From JANQHO01 sp965218075 (GTDB taxonomy: Bacteria; Bacteroidota; Bacteroidia; Flavobacteriales; Schleiferiaceae): 64,000 bases of DNA. This document shows, piece by piece, positions 45,210-55,179 of the stretch. Below the pieces are notes generated by a model. That model was not told the DNA's origin and made no database searches. It worked only from the letters and a program-made list of their open reading frames with translations. Each line of letters starts with the position of its first letter. Positions within the stretch are counted from its first letter, which is position 1. The stretch covers positions 1,922,001 through 1,986,000 of the forward strand of contig CBDCJZ010000003.1 in assembly GCA_965218075.1 (NCBI GenBank), in the 5' to 3' direction. A program made the translations under genes and the position numbers.

Positions 45210-46344
45210 GTTCCTTCAAGACTTCCACTACTTTGTTTATTTCATCTAGGGTATTATTTTTACTCATGGAAAGACGCATTACGGGATATTCAGCACCGGG
45301 AGCTATAGCTTTCACAACATGAGAACCTCGTAAGCTACCAGAAGCACAAGCGCTTCCTCCTGAAGCGGCTACTCTCCTCAATTCCAGATTAAAAAGAAGC
45401 ATATTATAATTTAGCAATTCCGGGAAGCCTATACTTAAAATGGTATAAAGGCTTCTGTCTATTTCTCCACTAAGCCCATTAAATACTGTAGAAGGAAGTT
45501 CATCCCTAACTTTTTCTATAAGGTGCTTTTTAAGTGAAAGTATGTGAGCCTTTTCATCCTTCAGAAAATCCAAAGACCGTTCTAAAGCAACCTTTAAACC
45601 AGCAATACCTATCACATTCTCTGTACCACTCCGCATATTCCGCTCCTGCCCACCTCCTGTTATTAAAGAGGCTACCTTTAAGTTTTTATTGATATAGAGG
45701 AAGCCTACTCCTTTAGGTCCATAAAATTTGTGTGAAGAAGCGGTGATAAAATCAACGGGTAATTCTTCGAGATTAAGATTATAGTGCCCTACTGTTTGTA
45801 CGGTATCTGAATGAAAAATCGATCTGTATTTACGACATAGCTCCCCTACCTGTTTAATATCCAAAAGATTGCCTATCTCGTTATTTCCATGCATCAGGGA
45901 TACTAGGGTGGGGATCTCATCTTTCAGTAAGTCTTCCAAGTGATTGAAATCCACTTCTCCTTTAGCATTGACTTTTAATAGTTGTAAATCAATATTGTAA
46001 TAGCGCTGAATACACTCTGCTGTATATAGCACAGCATGATGTTCTATTGGAGAGGTAATAATCCTTTTAACTCCCAAGTCACGGATTGGAAGCATCAGTG
46101 CAGTATTATCAGCTTCAGTTCCTCCAGAGGTAAAAACAATTTCGCTCGAGTTACAATGCAAGCTTTTAGCGACATATTTGCGTGTATCTTCGATAATTAC
46201 CCGAGCTTTTCTACCATATTGATGCATGGAAGACGGATTCCCAACAAGGCCATTTTCTATAATTCCAATCATCACATCTCTTACTTCCTTACGTAAGGGA
46301 GTAGTTGCAGCATTATCTAAATAAATTCCACGAGTTTGCGTCAT
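45187..46344 (-). CDS. Cysteine desulfurase (NifS/IscS family)
   Basis: This 385-residue PLP enzyme releases sulfur from cysteine for Fe-S clusters or tRNA thiolation. Visible are YLDNAATTPL at the start, SGGTEADNTAL, HGNNEIGN, the PLP lysine in SSHKFYGPKGVG and the persulfide cysteine loop SGGSACASGS. No isc/suf scaffold gene is adjacent, so a precise role (IscS or a tRNA-thiolation role) is not assigned. Confidence 0.94.
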   Translation of the reverse strand: MTQTRGIYLDNAATTPLRKEVRDVMIGIIENGLVGNPSSMHQYGRKARVIIEDTRKYVAKSLHCNSSEIVFTSGGTEADNTALMLPIRDLGVKRIITSPIEHHAVLYTAECIQRYYNIDLQLLKVNAKGEVDFNHLEDLLKDEIPTLVSLMHGNNEIGNLLDIKQVGELCRKYRSIFHSDTVQTVGHYNLNLEELPVDFITASSHKFYGPKGVGFLYINKNLKVASLITGGGQERNMRSGTENVIGIAGLKVALERSLDFLKDEKAHILSLKKHLIEKVRDELPSTVFNGLSGEIDRSLYTILSIGFPELLNYNMLLFNLELRRVAASGGSACASGSLRGSHVVKAIAPGAEYPVMRLSMSKNNTLDEINKVVEVLKELSQNYSP

Positions 46345-46413
46345 TCAAAATTTCCTCACCTATTTTAACTAGCTCAAAAAGATTCAAGTCCTATTCCTTT
46401 TCTCAGAATGTTG

Positions 46414-47817
46414 TTAGATACTTTTCTGATTGGCCAGCTTTTCTAAAATTTTAATAAACTCCTGCCCTAATTTCTCAGCCCTGACTTTGGATTTAGCTTC
46501 TGTATAAATACGAATAACAGGTTCAGTATTTGATTTTCTCAAATGTACCCATTCATCGGGAAAATCAATCTTCACCCCATCTTCTGTAGATATTTCTTCA
46601 TTCTTATACCTCTCACATATGGATTTTAAAATACTGTTTACATCCACATCCCTCTCCTGCAACTGCATCTTATTTTTACTCATATAATAAACCGGGTAGG
46701 AAGCTCTTAACTCACTTAGCTTTTTACCGGAACGGGCCAGATGACTCAAAATGATGGCTACTCCCACCAAGGCGTCTCTACCATAGTGGAGATCCGGTAA
46801 AATTACCCCTCCGTTTCCTTCACCTCCGAGAACAGCATTCTCGAGTTTCATTTTTTCAACTACATAGAACTCTCCTATGGGACTTGCGAGATAAAGCTGG
46901 TCTTTTTTAATAGCTATGTCACGTAGTGCACGGCTACTGGACAGATTACTCACTACGAGTCCGGGCTTGTACTCTAAATAATAATCGGCTACTGCAACTA
47001 GAGTGTACTCTTCTCCAAACACTTGTCCATTATCCATTATCAACGCTAGGCGATCTACATCAGGATCAACCACCACTCCCAAATCACAGCCTTCATCAGT
47101 GACTTTTTTTATAATTCCTCCAAGATGTTGTTCCAATGGCTCAGGATTGTGAGGAAATTCTCCATTAGACTCACAATGTAATTTCACTATCCGTTCCACC
47201 CCCAGACGTTCCAATAAAGCAGGAATAGCAATACCTCCGCTACTGTTTACGGCATCTATTGCTATCTTAAAATTAGCTTTACGGATAGCTTCCACATCTA
47301 CATAAGGCAAATCTAAAATGGCTTTTATGTGCTTATCCAACATTTCATCCGACTCACTTACTCTACCCAAAGCTTCTATGCAGGCATATTCGAAGTCTTC
47401 TCTTTCAGTTCTATCTAAAATTTCATTAACTTCTCTTACGTTTAAAAATTCTCCCTTTTCATTGAGGAATTTTAAACCATTCCACTCTATTGGATTGTGA
47501 GAGGCAGTTATAATAATACCACCCTTTGCTTTTTGAAAAACAACTGCCATTTCTACAGTAGGTGTGGTGGATATGCCCACATCTATAACGTTTATTCCCA
47601 ATCCTATCAAAGTATTTTGTACCAAAGACTGAATCATTTTCCCCGAAGAGCGCCCGTCCCTACCTATAACAACGGTCAGGTCTTTGCGCACTTTAGCTTT
47701 ACCCAGCCAACTGCCATAAGCAGAAGTAAATTTTACTACGTCAAGAGGTGTAATATTATTGCCTGTATTGCCACCTATGGTTCCGCGTATTCCAGAAATA
47801 TTTTTTATTAAAGTCAC
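46414..47817 (-). CDS. glmM: Phosphoglucosamine mutase / phosphohexomutase
   Basis: In this 467-residue alpha-D-phosphohexomutase the active serine is Ser106 (TASHNPIEWNGLKFL), the metal loop is DPDVDRLALI, the sugar-binding region is GGEGNGGVI, and the phosphate loop is RKSNTEPVIRIY. GEGN with the short length favours GlmM, which makes glucosamine-1-phosphate for peptidoglycan and LPS, but phosphomannomutase activity cannot be excluded. Confidence 0.88.
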   Translation of the reverse strand: MTLIKNISGIRGTIGGNTGNNITPLDVVKFTSAYGSWLGKAKVRKDLTVVIGRDGRSSGKMIQSLVQNTLIGLGINVIDVGISTTPTVEMAVVFQKAKGGIIITASHNPIEWNGLKFLNEKGEFLNVREVNEILDRTEREDFEYACIEALGRVSESDEMLDKHIKAILDLPYVDVEAIRKANFKIAIDAVNSSGGIAIPALLERLGVERIVKLHCESNGEFPHNPEPLEQHLGGIIKKVTDEGCDLGVVVDPDVDRLALIMDNGQVFGEEYTLVAVADYYLEYKPGLVVSNLSSSRALRDIAIKKDQLYLASPIGEFYVVEKMKLENAVLGGEGNGGVILPDLHYGRDALVGVAIILSHLARSGKKLSELRASYPVYYMSKNKMQLQERDVDVNSILKSICERYKNEEISTEDGVKIDFPDEWVHLRKSNTEPVIRIYTEAKSKVRAEKLGQEFIKILEKLANQKSI

Positions 47818-47984
47818 AAAAAGGCTAGATTGTGCGTTTTGATAGAGTAAAGATAGTAGGAAAAAACTTACGACCGCCTTTTTAAGATTGAAGTTACACG
47901 AAGAGTACGAAGAGAATAAGGCTGTTTTCTTTATGGCTCTAGGCTAGAATAACTGGAATCGGTTTAAGAAATTCATCTTCGTTT

Positions 47985-48672
47985 CTATTCGAGCAACACT
48001 TTCTTGGTGATAATTCCTTTATCGGTTTTTAGCTTTAGGAAATATTGACCGATTGGTATTCCATTTACATCTAGCTCAGTTGCAATGCGATTAAATTCTC
48101 TAATCTTTCTTCCTTTTACATCTATCAGGGAAAGGCTCAGCATTCTAACACTACTGGGATATTCCAAATTGAGAATGCCTAGAACTGGATTTGGATAAAT
48201 AACTATCTTGATACCCTCAATGACATAGTTAGCTGAAGACACAGGCTGCTCTACCAATAGAATAACGCTATCGTTTATAACTGGTATAGGGGGTATTGTT
48301 TCTCCCTTACCAAGGCAGTTTGGCAATGAATCCCAAATAACATATATTTTTAACCTATATGGAGAAGATTCGTAGATGGCAACGGTAGTGTCGTGGTAAA
48401 CGAGGATATTGGTAAATGAACATCCAGTAAAGTACAAACGATATATGATGGTGCGTGCATCATCTATTATAGAAGCAACTGTTATGCGGTCAAAGTGAGA
48501 ATCATGACCCGATCCTACTTACTATAATAGAAAAGGAGTTGGGGTGGCTGTTAGCGTTAACACGGATAGAATCAATGCCGTATTGATATTTATAATAATT
48601 AGGGAAAAAAATTGAGAATAGGCTTGAATTGTAAATAAACAAGCCTATTAGCCCTATTGTATACGTTTTCAT
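47985..48672 (-). pseudogene. Frameshifted secreted protein with T9SS sorting domain
   Basis: It starts with an ATG at 48672 and a signal peptide (KTYTIGLIGLFIYNSS). The frame stops near 48505 in SRIGS, but one base offset continues it as GHDSHFDRITVASIIDDART and RLYFTGCSFTNILVYHD. The T9SS sorting domain follows with VIYPNPVLGILNLEYP and YFLKLKTDKGIITKKVLLE. A single frameshift therefore separates the signal from the cargo. The body is unrecognised. Confidence 0.75.
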
Positions 48673-48736
48673 AGCTGAGATATTTAAAGGTTCCAGCTAT
48701 CTATTTTACTAGAATAACTGGAACAGGTTTAACAAA

Positions 48737-50844
48737 TTATTGAATGGACAGGTTCATATAATCTGTAATTTCATCATTACAAATCAATATTACCGTATAC
48801 GTTCCCGACTCATAAGAGGAAATATCAATCTGAACAGTGCTTAGATTTACTTCTAAAGCATATTCATATTGGTTAGAGATATTGCCAAAGTGTTTTACGA
48901 TCATTAAATTAGCAAGTTCGGCACTAACTGCCTTGTATTTGACATTGAGCTTTGTGGATGCGGGATTTGGCGATAGAGAAATCAAATCAAATTCTCTTTC
49001 ATTATCTGCTGCCTCTTCCTCAGTTGTAGAGGGCTGCCTGCTTGGCACAACTACCTGAAAAAGTTCTCCTCCGATGACACTATTATCCGCCTGATTCCTC
49101 TGTATGACGTGAAAATCAAACCTCCCTCTTGTCGATTCTTGTTCTAAAAGGTTAAAGCCAACATGAATAAGACCTCGTTCATTCGGTGAGAAAGCTAAAT
49201 TTTCAATTGTTGCTCGACTCTCGTGTATTAATACTTGCTTTCTATCTTCATCTACTTCCGCTATATCTTTCCCTTGAAATCCTTCATTTGCCCATTTTTC
49301 CCAAACGGGATCATCCAAAGTTATTTTCACTTCGGCTCTAATTGGGATTACCAGTGTGATAATCAAGGGTTTTAAATTCTAAGTAATAAGTTCCTCCCTC
49401 GCACCAAGGATCCCCTGTCAATACATTTGCACCGACTAATTCGTCATCTGGATTATTACCAACTAATCCTCCCATACGAATGACACTTACATTCTTCCAA
49501 GCAATATTGCTGTTGCTTAACACATTGATAGCCAAATCTCTTGTCTCTTGACTTGTCATGGCATCGCTAGATGCCTCAATTCTGGCTAAAAGGCAAAAAT
49601 AGTGCGGTTCATCCGAAAAAAATCGGGATTATGTACTAAACCGAAATAATCTTCAGGATTGGTTGGCTGCCATGGAAAAACTGCTACATGCACATTACCG
49701 GGATCAATAACGGGTAATGTTACTTCTCCAACGTGGTCTCCAACGCGGTTGCCCGGCAACAATCGTGTTGCCATCCCAATGATGAGGCCAGGATAAGGCC
49801 GTTGTTGCTTTCGCCCAATACAGCTTGAGTTTTTCATTGCCGATTGAAGCTGAGCATCCCCTATTTCTAACCCGAACATAAACATAGTTATCCGCTGAAT
49901 TATGGTCAAGGTCTTGATGTTTCTATCGTCTTGTCTCCTAACCCATATATCTTCACTTGCCCAAGGGATAACTACCCTGCTCGGCTCAAATCCCATGTCC
50001 CAAGGCTCATATCCTTCATATTTATAAATCAAGGCCCGAGGAGCTGATAGAAAAGCCAGTTTTACCTTCAATCCATCCTTGATAATTTCTAACATTAGCA
50101 TAAATAGTTGGAAATTGATCCTTTGGTGAACATCCCCAGCTTGATGCGCTAATATTTATCTTATTTCCATTTTTATCTATTACTGCTGCCCCCACTGTCA
50201 CCTGGTCCTACACCTGAGCCAAGGTCATAAAAGGCAAGCATATTACTCGAAATATTGCGGTTACAATTATTGGCAGCTCGATTGATTGCCATTGCGTTTG
50301 CTCGGCTAATCATGGGTTTTTCAACCCCCGTTAAAATAGCTGATGTTAGAGTGTTCCCCGTATACCCCTAGCCCGTCAGTAAAGTCTTTATTCTGGGGCT
50401 AATATCTGTATCACTCGTATTACAAGTGTTGGCATATTCTATGGGCATGACGCTATAATTAAATTGCAAAGGCCTCGATAGATAAATTAAGGATATATCA
50501 TTCTCTATTGTTCCCCAACTAAAGTTTGGATGTACATATAGTGTTTGAGCTGGAATCCTCTGTCCAACACCATCGTTCGTTTGGTCAGTGCTTTCCGCAT
50601 GAACTGTAATATTCGATGCAGACCGGCCATCGAGACAATGGGTAGTTGTTAATATCTACCTATCGGAGATAATTGTGCCGCCACACCAGTGAGTGCCATT
50701 AATTTCAATTGAAACTTGATAGGGAGCATCCGTAATATCAACTGGTGTTCCTCCAAGAATATTAACGCTATTTTGACCAATAATAGTCATTGGCATTAAT
50801 AAGCTTGCCCCTAAAGCTATTTTGGTGGTATTGAAAAGTTTCAT
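48737..50844 (-). pseudogene. Broken trypsin-like serine protease with T9SS sorting domain
   Basis: It starts at 50844 with a signal peptide, then ILGGTPVDITDAPYQVSI and HWCGGTIISDR. The catalytic triad is readable across stops: TTTHC (His), ENDISLIYL (Asp), GPGDSGG (Ser, near 50190). A long secreted middle follows in several frames (NYVYVRVRNRGCSAS, LKLYWAKATTAL, FPWQPTNPEDYFGLVHNPDF, LGTGDPW-like region) and the protein ends in a T9SS domain with LISLSPNPASTKLNVKY. In-frame TAGs occur where trypsins have Trp (ISDR-TAG-ILTTTHC, LTG-TAG-GYTG), together with several frameshifts. Confidence 0.85.
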
Positions 50845-51074
50845 TACATTTAAGTTTAAAATTACAGGTATGGTAATGTATTAAATTTGTTTTGCAATTG
50901 CAAGTGTTTTTTTATTAAAAGTGTGTTGGGTATATTTTATTCGGCCTACTTCTTTTGCTTCTAAAACCAATTTTCCCCGATAGAGGCTTCTTTTAAGGGA
51001 TGTATTCTTACTTAGAGGCCGTGTAACAAAATAGTTTTATTTGGTTTTAGAATTGTGGGTCTCTTCAAAGTTAC

Positions 51075-52934
51075 TCACTGGCTAATCACAAGCTTTTTAC
51101 TTATCGGAGCAAATTTACTGGAAGGGGAAGAAAGTGTGATTACATAGAAACCGTCTGGTAGATTATCTAGTTGTAATTGTTTTTGAGCCCGGCCTTGTAA
51201 AATAGTTTTACCACTGATATCGCTGACAACAAAGTAATATTGTTCATCTGGCTCTTTATGCCAACTTAGGTTGATAACATTTTTTGCTGGATTGGGGTAT
51301 AATGCAAAATTCCGCTTTGACTTTCTGATTTCAGATAGTTCGAAGTCTCTGGGTAAATAGCGAAAAAAAGGGCGCATCATAATATTACCCTTGAGAAAAG
51401 ATTGGGTAAGGGGAAAGGAGTTACCATAAAAAATAGAGGTCTTGCTGCTGTTGTTTGCATCAAAGCCAATAGTCATATTTATTTTGGTGCGTTGTTTTAT
51501 ACCAATAAATACACTGCCATTTATCTGAATGCCCGAATGGTCTAATGCGTAGGGGAAAAAGAAATTGGTAGCAGTGTAGCTCGGCTGGTAAAGAGAATCG
51601 GAAAGGTAAATGAGACTACCCGGCTTACCGGAGCTATTTTCGAAAACAGCTATCTGAAAATCATTGGCAGTTGCATCGTTTCCTCCGGCTATAAAGTATA
51701 TGTACAGGCCTTTTAATTGATCTGGCTGTCGTATATCGTACTTAGCCAGGATGTAGCCAGCAATATTGTTATCCACTTCGTAAATTTTTTCAGCGCTACC
51801 ATCGTCATAAGCGTAGTAGTTTTTAAACACTTGATGTTTTACTACTGAATCGTTAGGTCCTTTATTAGCCAAGGAGTTTCCGGTATAGGTGCTAATACCG
51901 ATAATCTCAAACTCGTCTATAGGAGATGAGGGCAGTAAAAAGCTCCCGATAGGGGTGTCGTAAAATTCCTCTTGATTAGGTTGATGAATATCGTCCTTGC
52001 TGATGTTGCCTATCCTATCCTGAACCAGGATGTTACCCCGATAACTAATCTGATATATACAGAGATTTAGCGAAGAAACGGCCCCGGGCAACAGGTTTTT
52101 CCGATAAAATAAGGTGATGTCATCTTTATTAATTTGCTTGGCCAAGGTATTATTGTAGTGGAACCAAGGTATAGATTCATAGTCTTTTAGCAGGCTGGGA
52201 TGAGGACGGGTAAAAGCAATATCGGTAAAAAGAGTATCGTCAAAATTTTGCTGGTCATCTAATAATATCCTGTCCAGATGCCACATATCAAAAGCACCTG
52301 TCTGACTTCCGTAGGATACAAATCGAAACCGAAATTCATTTTGGTGAAAAGTACTTGCCACTGGTATTACAACTAGCTTAAAAGGCTGCACAGTGTTTCC
52401 ACCAAAAATTCTCCATATGGGCCTCCAGAGAGTGTCTTCAGCATCATAGAAATAAAGAGCGAGCGAATCATTGGTCTCGGGCTTTTCACCTAAGCCCTGT
52501 GCCTGGTAATAAAAAGAGAGATATACGGAATCTGTTGGGGAAGATAAGTCAATGGGACGGGAAGTAAGGATGTCTGCCGTGTCTGTGTAAGCAGGATTTT
52601 TGCTTAGGTCATAGGCTAAGCCGAATTGGTTCAAGCCATCGAAAGTAGCTACCCCTAGAGTGGGAGGTGAAATGGCTAAAGTCTGATTAATGTAAACATG
52701 GTGATCCGTCCATATAGTATTATTAGGCCATATGTCATCATAGCTGAAATCATCTTCTACCGGCAAGCTGAGTACGGAGGTAGTTTTATTTTCAGAAGCA
52801 ATATAAGCTGGCATGGGGCGGGAAATAATAGGCGATAAGCGATCAGCAGGCTGCTGGCCGTGACTCCAAAATCCCGATAAGCCTAAACCCGAGATTAAAA
52901 TAACTTTAGAAAATGGTATCAGCTGAGGTTTCAT
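51075..52934 (-). CDS. Secreted protein with T9SS sorting domain
   Basis: The 619-residue product has a signal peptide (about 1-26). A beta-rich region with SLPVEDDFSYDDIWPNNTIWTD near the start resembles carbohydrate-binding or MAM-like modules, with a second sandwich around GAFDMWHLDRILLDD. The C-terminal T9SS type A domain (about 540-619) has FALYPNPAKNVINLSW and KLVISQ. It is intact, unlike the neighbouring cargo gene, and overlaps the PASTA gene stop by 29 bases. No catalytic motif was recognised. Confidence 0.82.
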   Translation of the reverse strand: MKPQLIPFSKVILISGLGLSGFWSHGQQPADRLSPIISRPMPAYIASENKTTSVLSLPVEDDFSYDDIWPNNTIWTDHHVYINQTLAISPPTLGVATFDGLNQFGLAYDLSKNPAYTDTADILTSRPIDLSSPTDSVYLSFYYQAQGLGEKPETNDSLALYFYDAEDTLWRPIWRIFGGNTVQPFKLVVIPVASTFHQNEFRFRFVSYGSQTGAFDMWHLDRILLDDQQNFDDTLFTDIAFTRPHPSLLKDYESIPWFHYNNTLAKQINKDDITLFYRKNLLPGAVSSLNLCIYQISYRGNILVQDRIGNISKDDIHQPNQEEFYDTPIGSFLLPSSPIDEFEIIGISTYTGNSLANKGPNDSVVKHQVFKNYYAYDDGSAEKIYEVDNNIAGYILAKYDIRQPDQLKGLYIYFIAGGNDATANDFQIAVFENSSGKPGSLIYLSDSLYQPSYTATNFFFPYALDHSGIQINGSVFIGIKQRTKINMTIGFDANNSSKTSIFYGNSFPLTQSFLKGNIMMRPFFRYLPRDFELSEIRKSKRNFALYPNPAKNVINLSWHKEPDEQYYFVVSDISGKTILQGRAQKQLQLDNLPDGFYVITLSSPSSKFAPISKKLVISQ

Positions 52935-53760
52935 TTAATAATAAATCGGGAATTTGGTTAATGAGGAATTGTAATGAGTCCTTGGGAATTTTGGTATGAT
53001 CGTTTGTTAACCAGAGATTTATTTGCTGACCGGGACTGATGCTAGGCTTTAATGTAGGGTTGGGATATTGTCGATAAACCAAGGCAGCCGAAGTGTCGAT
53101 CATTTCTTTATCATAGGCCACACTCCCTATATTCAGGGAATCAGAAAGAAGTTTGGCATTGGCTTCTTCTAGAGTAAGCCATCTCAGGTAAGGTACTTTA
53201 ATTCGGTAATTACTTAGTCCTTGTCCCAAGACCAAATTGATTTTTGTTTCCTTGTCGAATTGTTCGCCTGCTTTTACGGAACGGCCATTAACTTTTACCT
53301 CTATTACTACGTCTTTACCTATGTAAGGTCGATATTCCAGTTCTCCAACTTTAAGACCTTTGGATTGTATATCATATATAGCCCTGCGTTTAGTTTTCTC
53401 AGTCAATTCAGGCAAGGCAATTTTTCTGGACTTCAATGGATTCAGGATAAGACGTATTTTTCGGTTCTTTTTAACTAACGAGCCTGGCCTTGGGTAGTGC
53501 TCCAATATGCTACCGCGAGGAAAATCGGGATTAAATTCGGTAGAATCCAATATTACTGCTACCAGTTGCGATTGCTCTAAAGCCTTGCGGGCTTCATTAT
53601 AGGAAAGACGCTTGAGATCGGGAACTCTGATATTTTTCCCATGACGAGTGTAAACAGTAAGGGCAGCAAACACACCCCATACTAATAGAGTTATAAGCAA
53701 TGTAGCCACAATGATATTTGCCCAAAATGTTGTACTCTTAAAAAAACGAATGATCTTCAT
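52906..53760 (-). CDS. PASTA domain protein
   Basis: This 284-residue single-pass membrane protein has a transmembrane helix at about 13-36 and three PASTA repeats: IRVPDLKRLSYNEARKALEQ, IALPELTEKTKRRAIYDIQS and IKVPYLRWLTLEEANAKLLS. No kinase domain is present. PASTA repeats bind peptidoglycan fragments. In Bacteroidota such kinase-less PASTA proteins are common near envelope genes. It is the first gene of a pair with the T9SS cargo protein. Confidence 0.88.
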   Translation of the reverse strand: MKIIRFFKSTTFWANIIVATLLITLLVWGVFAALTVYTRHGKNIRVPDLKRLSYNEARKALEQSQLVAVILDSTEFNPDFPRGSILEHYPRPGSLVKKNRKIRLILNPLKSRKIALPELTEKTKRRAIYDIQSKGLKVGELEYRPYIGKDVVIEVKVNGRSVKAGEQFDKETKINLVLGQGLSNYRIKVPYLRWLTLEEANAKLLSDSLNIGSVAYDKEMIDTSAALVYRQYPNPTLKPSISPGQQINLWLTNDHTKIPKDSLQFLINQIPDLLLNETSADTIF

Positions 53761-53871
53761 CGAGTTTATATTCCGGCTTTAAAGATACATTTTCGTATCT
53801 TAAATATTACTTCAGTCTGTCAGTAACCTAATTATAAGGATTGATTTGTTAACTACAAGCAACTCTAGATC

Positions 53872-54743
53872 TTATACGATTCTTAAAAACTGAATAGTAT
53901 CTACGTTATCTGCATAGTTCCAGAACTGAGGTTTTTGGGTTTCACCAAAAGCAACAGAAGAAATTGCCAGATTCAGAAGCACTTACTATACAGTGCAACT
54001 CATTTTTCATTTCATTCAGGTCTTGCTCAACTTTTTCAACATTGTTATAAAACTCATAGTGCATCATGGAAATCGTGACGTGTAAATTTGTTTTCTCCCT
54101 CATAATGAAAAAGCCGTTTTTATAAAAGTATCGATTATCAACATAGCTCGTCGATAATCATGAGTTATTGCTGTACTTTTTGTTGTGGACTACATCTTTG
54201 AAATTCATAAAAAGATCTAAAAAATCCGATCCAAGTCAAAATTTCGAGGCGAATAAGTCTTGGAAACATTTCGATATCCCGATCCAAAATAGCGGAGTAC
54301 ATCTTCGCTCAAAATTTCTAAGTCTTCTTTACTTTCTCTGCCACTCTAAGACAGCTACTCGACTTCTGTTTTTGCAGATTTAACGTGAAGGTATCTGCCA
54401 AAGTAATACTCAAGATATCGAACAGAATTATCAGTGCCTGTAGCAATTACTGCTTTGAAATCCTCAATTTTCCTATTGACAAAAAGAATGTATTCAGCAA
54501 AACGTTTATCAATAGCTACTAGTACTTGAACTAAATTATGGCAAGAGTTTTTTGTCATCCGAAGAAGGTTTAACCATCACTTTATGTCCACTCATTAGAA
54601 CCGAAAGGAAATCATAAAAGTCCGCTAAGGGAATATTGCCCAGCTGTTATCAGTTCAATAAATTTCTGCCCGTCATTTTAGCTTGTCCCATAAAACAGCT
54701 TAATTTTTCAAAAGCTAGAGTTCTTTCCTCTAAATCTAAACAT
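53872..54743 (-). pseudogene. Broken acyl-CoA reductase (LuxC family) with internal deletion
   Basis: The minus strand shows LEERTLAFEKLSCFMGQAK near the start, then GNIPLADFYDFLSVLMSGHK with VMVKPSSDDKKLLP, then VLVAIDKRFAEYILFVNRK and IEDFKAVIATGTDNSVRYLE with YYFGRY. SVAVLSGRESKEDLEILSED, NVDTIQFLRIV and a TAA at 53872 complete it. About a hundred residues expected between the first two blocks are missing, and several frameshifts follow. LuxC-like reductases in Bacteroidota usually lie beside the dicluster ferredoxin that is intact here. Confidence 0.82.
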
Positions 54744-54789
54744 TAGTGTTTTTCTGTTTGTTAAGTTTGCTCAAAAGTTAAGAACGAAT

Positions 54790-55137
54790 ATGGCTATCAA
54801 GATAACTGACGAATGTATTAACTGCGGAGCTTGCGAGCCGGAATGTCCTAATAACGCTATCTATGAAGGAGCGCAAGAATGGCGTTTTTCTGATGGAACG
54901 GGCTTAAAAGGTAAAGTAACCCCTAAGAGTCGTATTATTTACAACGCTGACGAACCTCAAGAGCCGATAGATTATGACTTATACTACATCGTTACTGATA
55001 AATGTACTGAATGTGTGGGCTTTCATGATACTCCTCAATGTGCTGAAGTTTGCCCGGTAGATTGCTGTGTGCCAGATGAAGATAATGTAGAGACTGAAGA
55101 AGAGCTTTTAGCCAAAAAAGACTTTCTGCATCTTTAA
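54790..55137 (+). CDS. 4Fe-4S dicluster ferredoxin
   Basis: The 115-residue ferredoxin has two cluster motifs, CINCGACEPECPNNAIYEG (about 10-28) and CTECVGFHDTPQCAEVCPVDC (about 75-95, with the longer spacing of the YfhL/Alvin type). It is cytoplasmic and single-gene. In related genomes it sits beside an acyl-CoA reductase and serves as a low-potential electron carrier. Here the reductase is dead, but the ferredoxin is intact. Confidence 0.93.
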   Translation: MAIKITDECINCGACEPECPNNAIYEGAQEWRFSDGTGLKGKVTPKSRIIYNADEPQEPIDYDLYYIVTDKCTECVGFHDTPQCAEVCPVDCCVPDEDNVETEEELLAKKDFLHL

Positions 55138-55179
55138 AATCAAGGGGTAATTGAAACTTTTCATCTATCGTTTTAGAAT

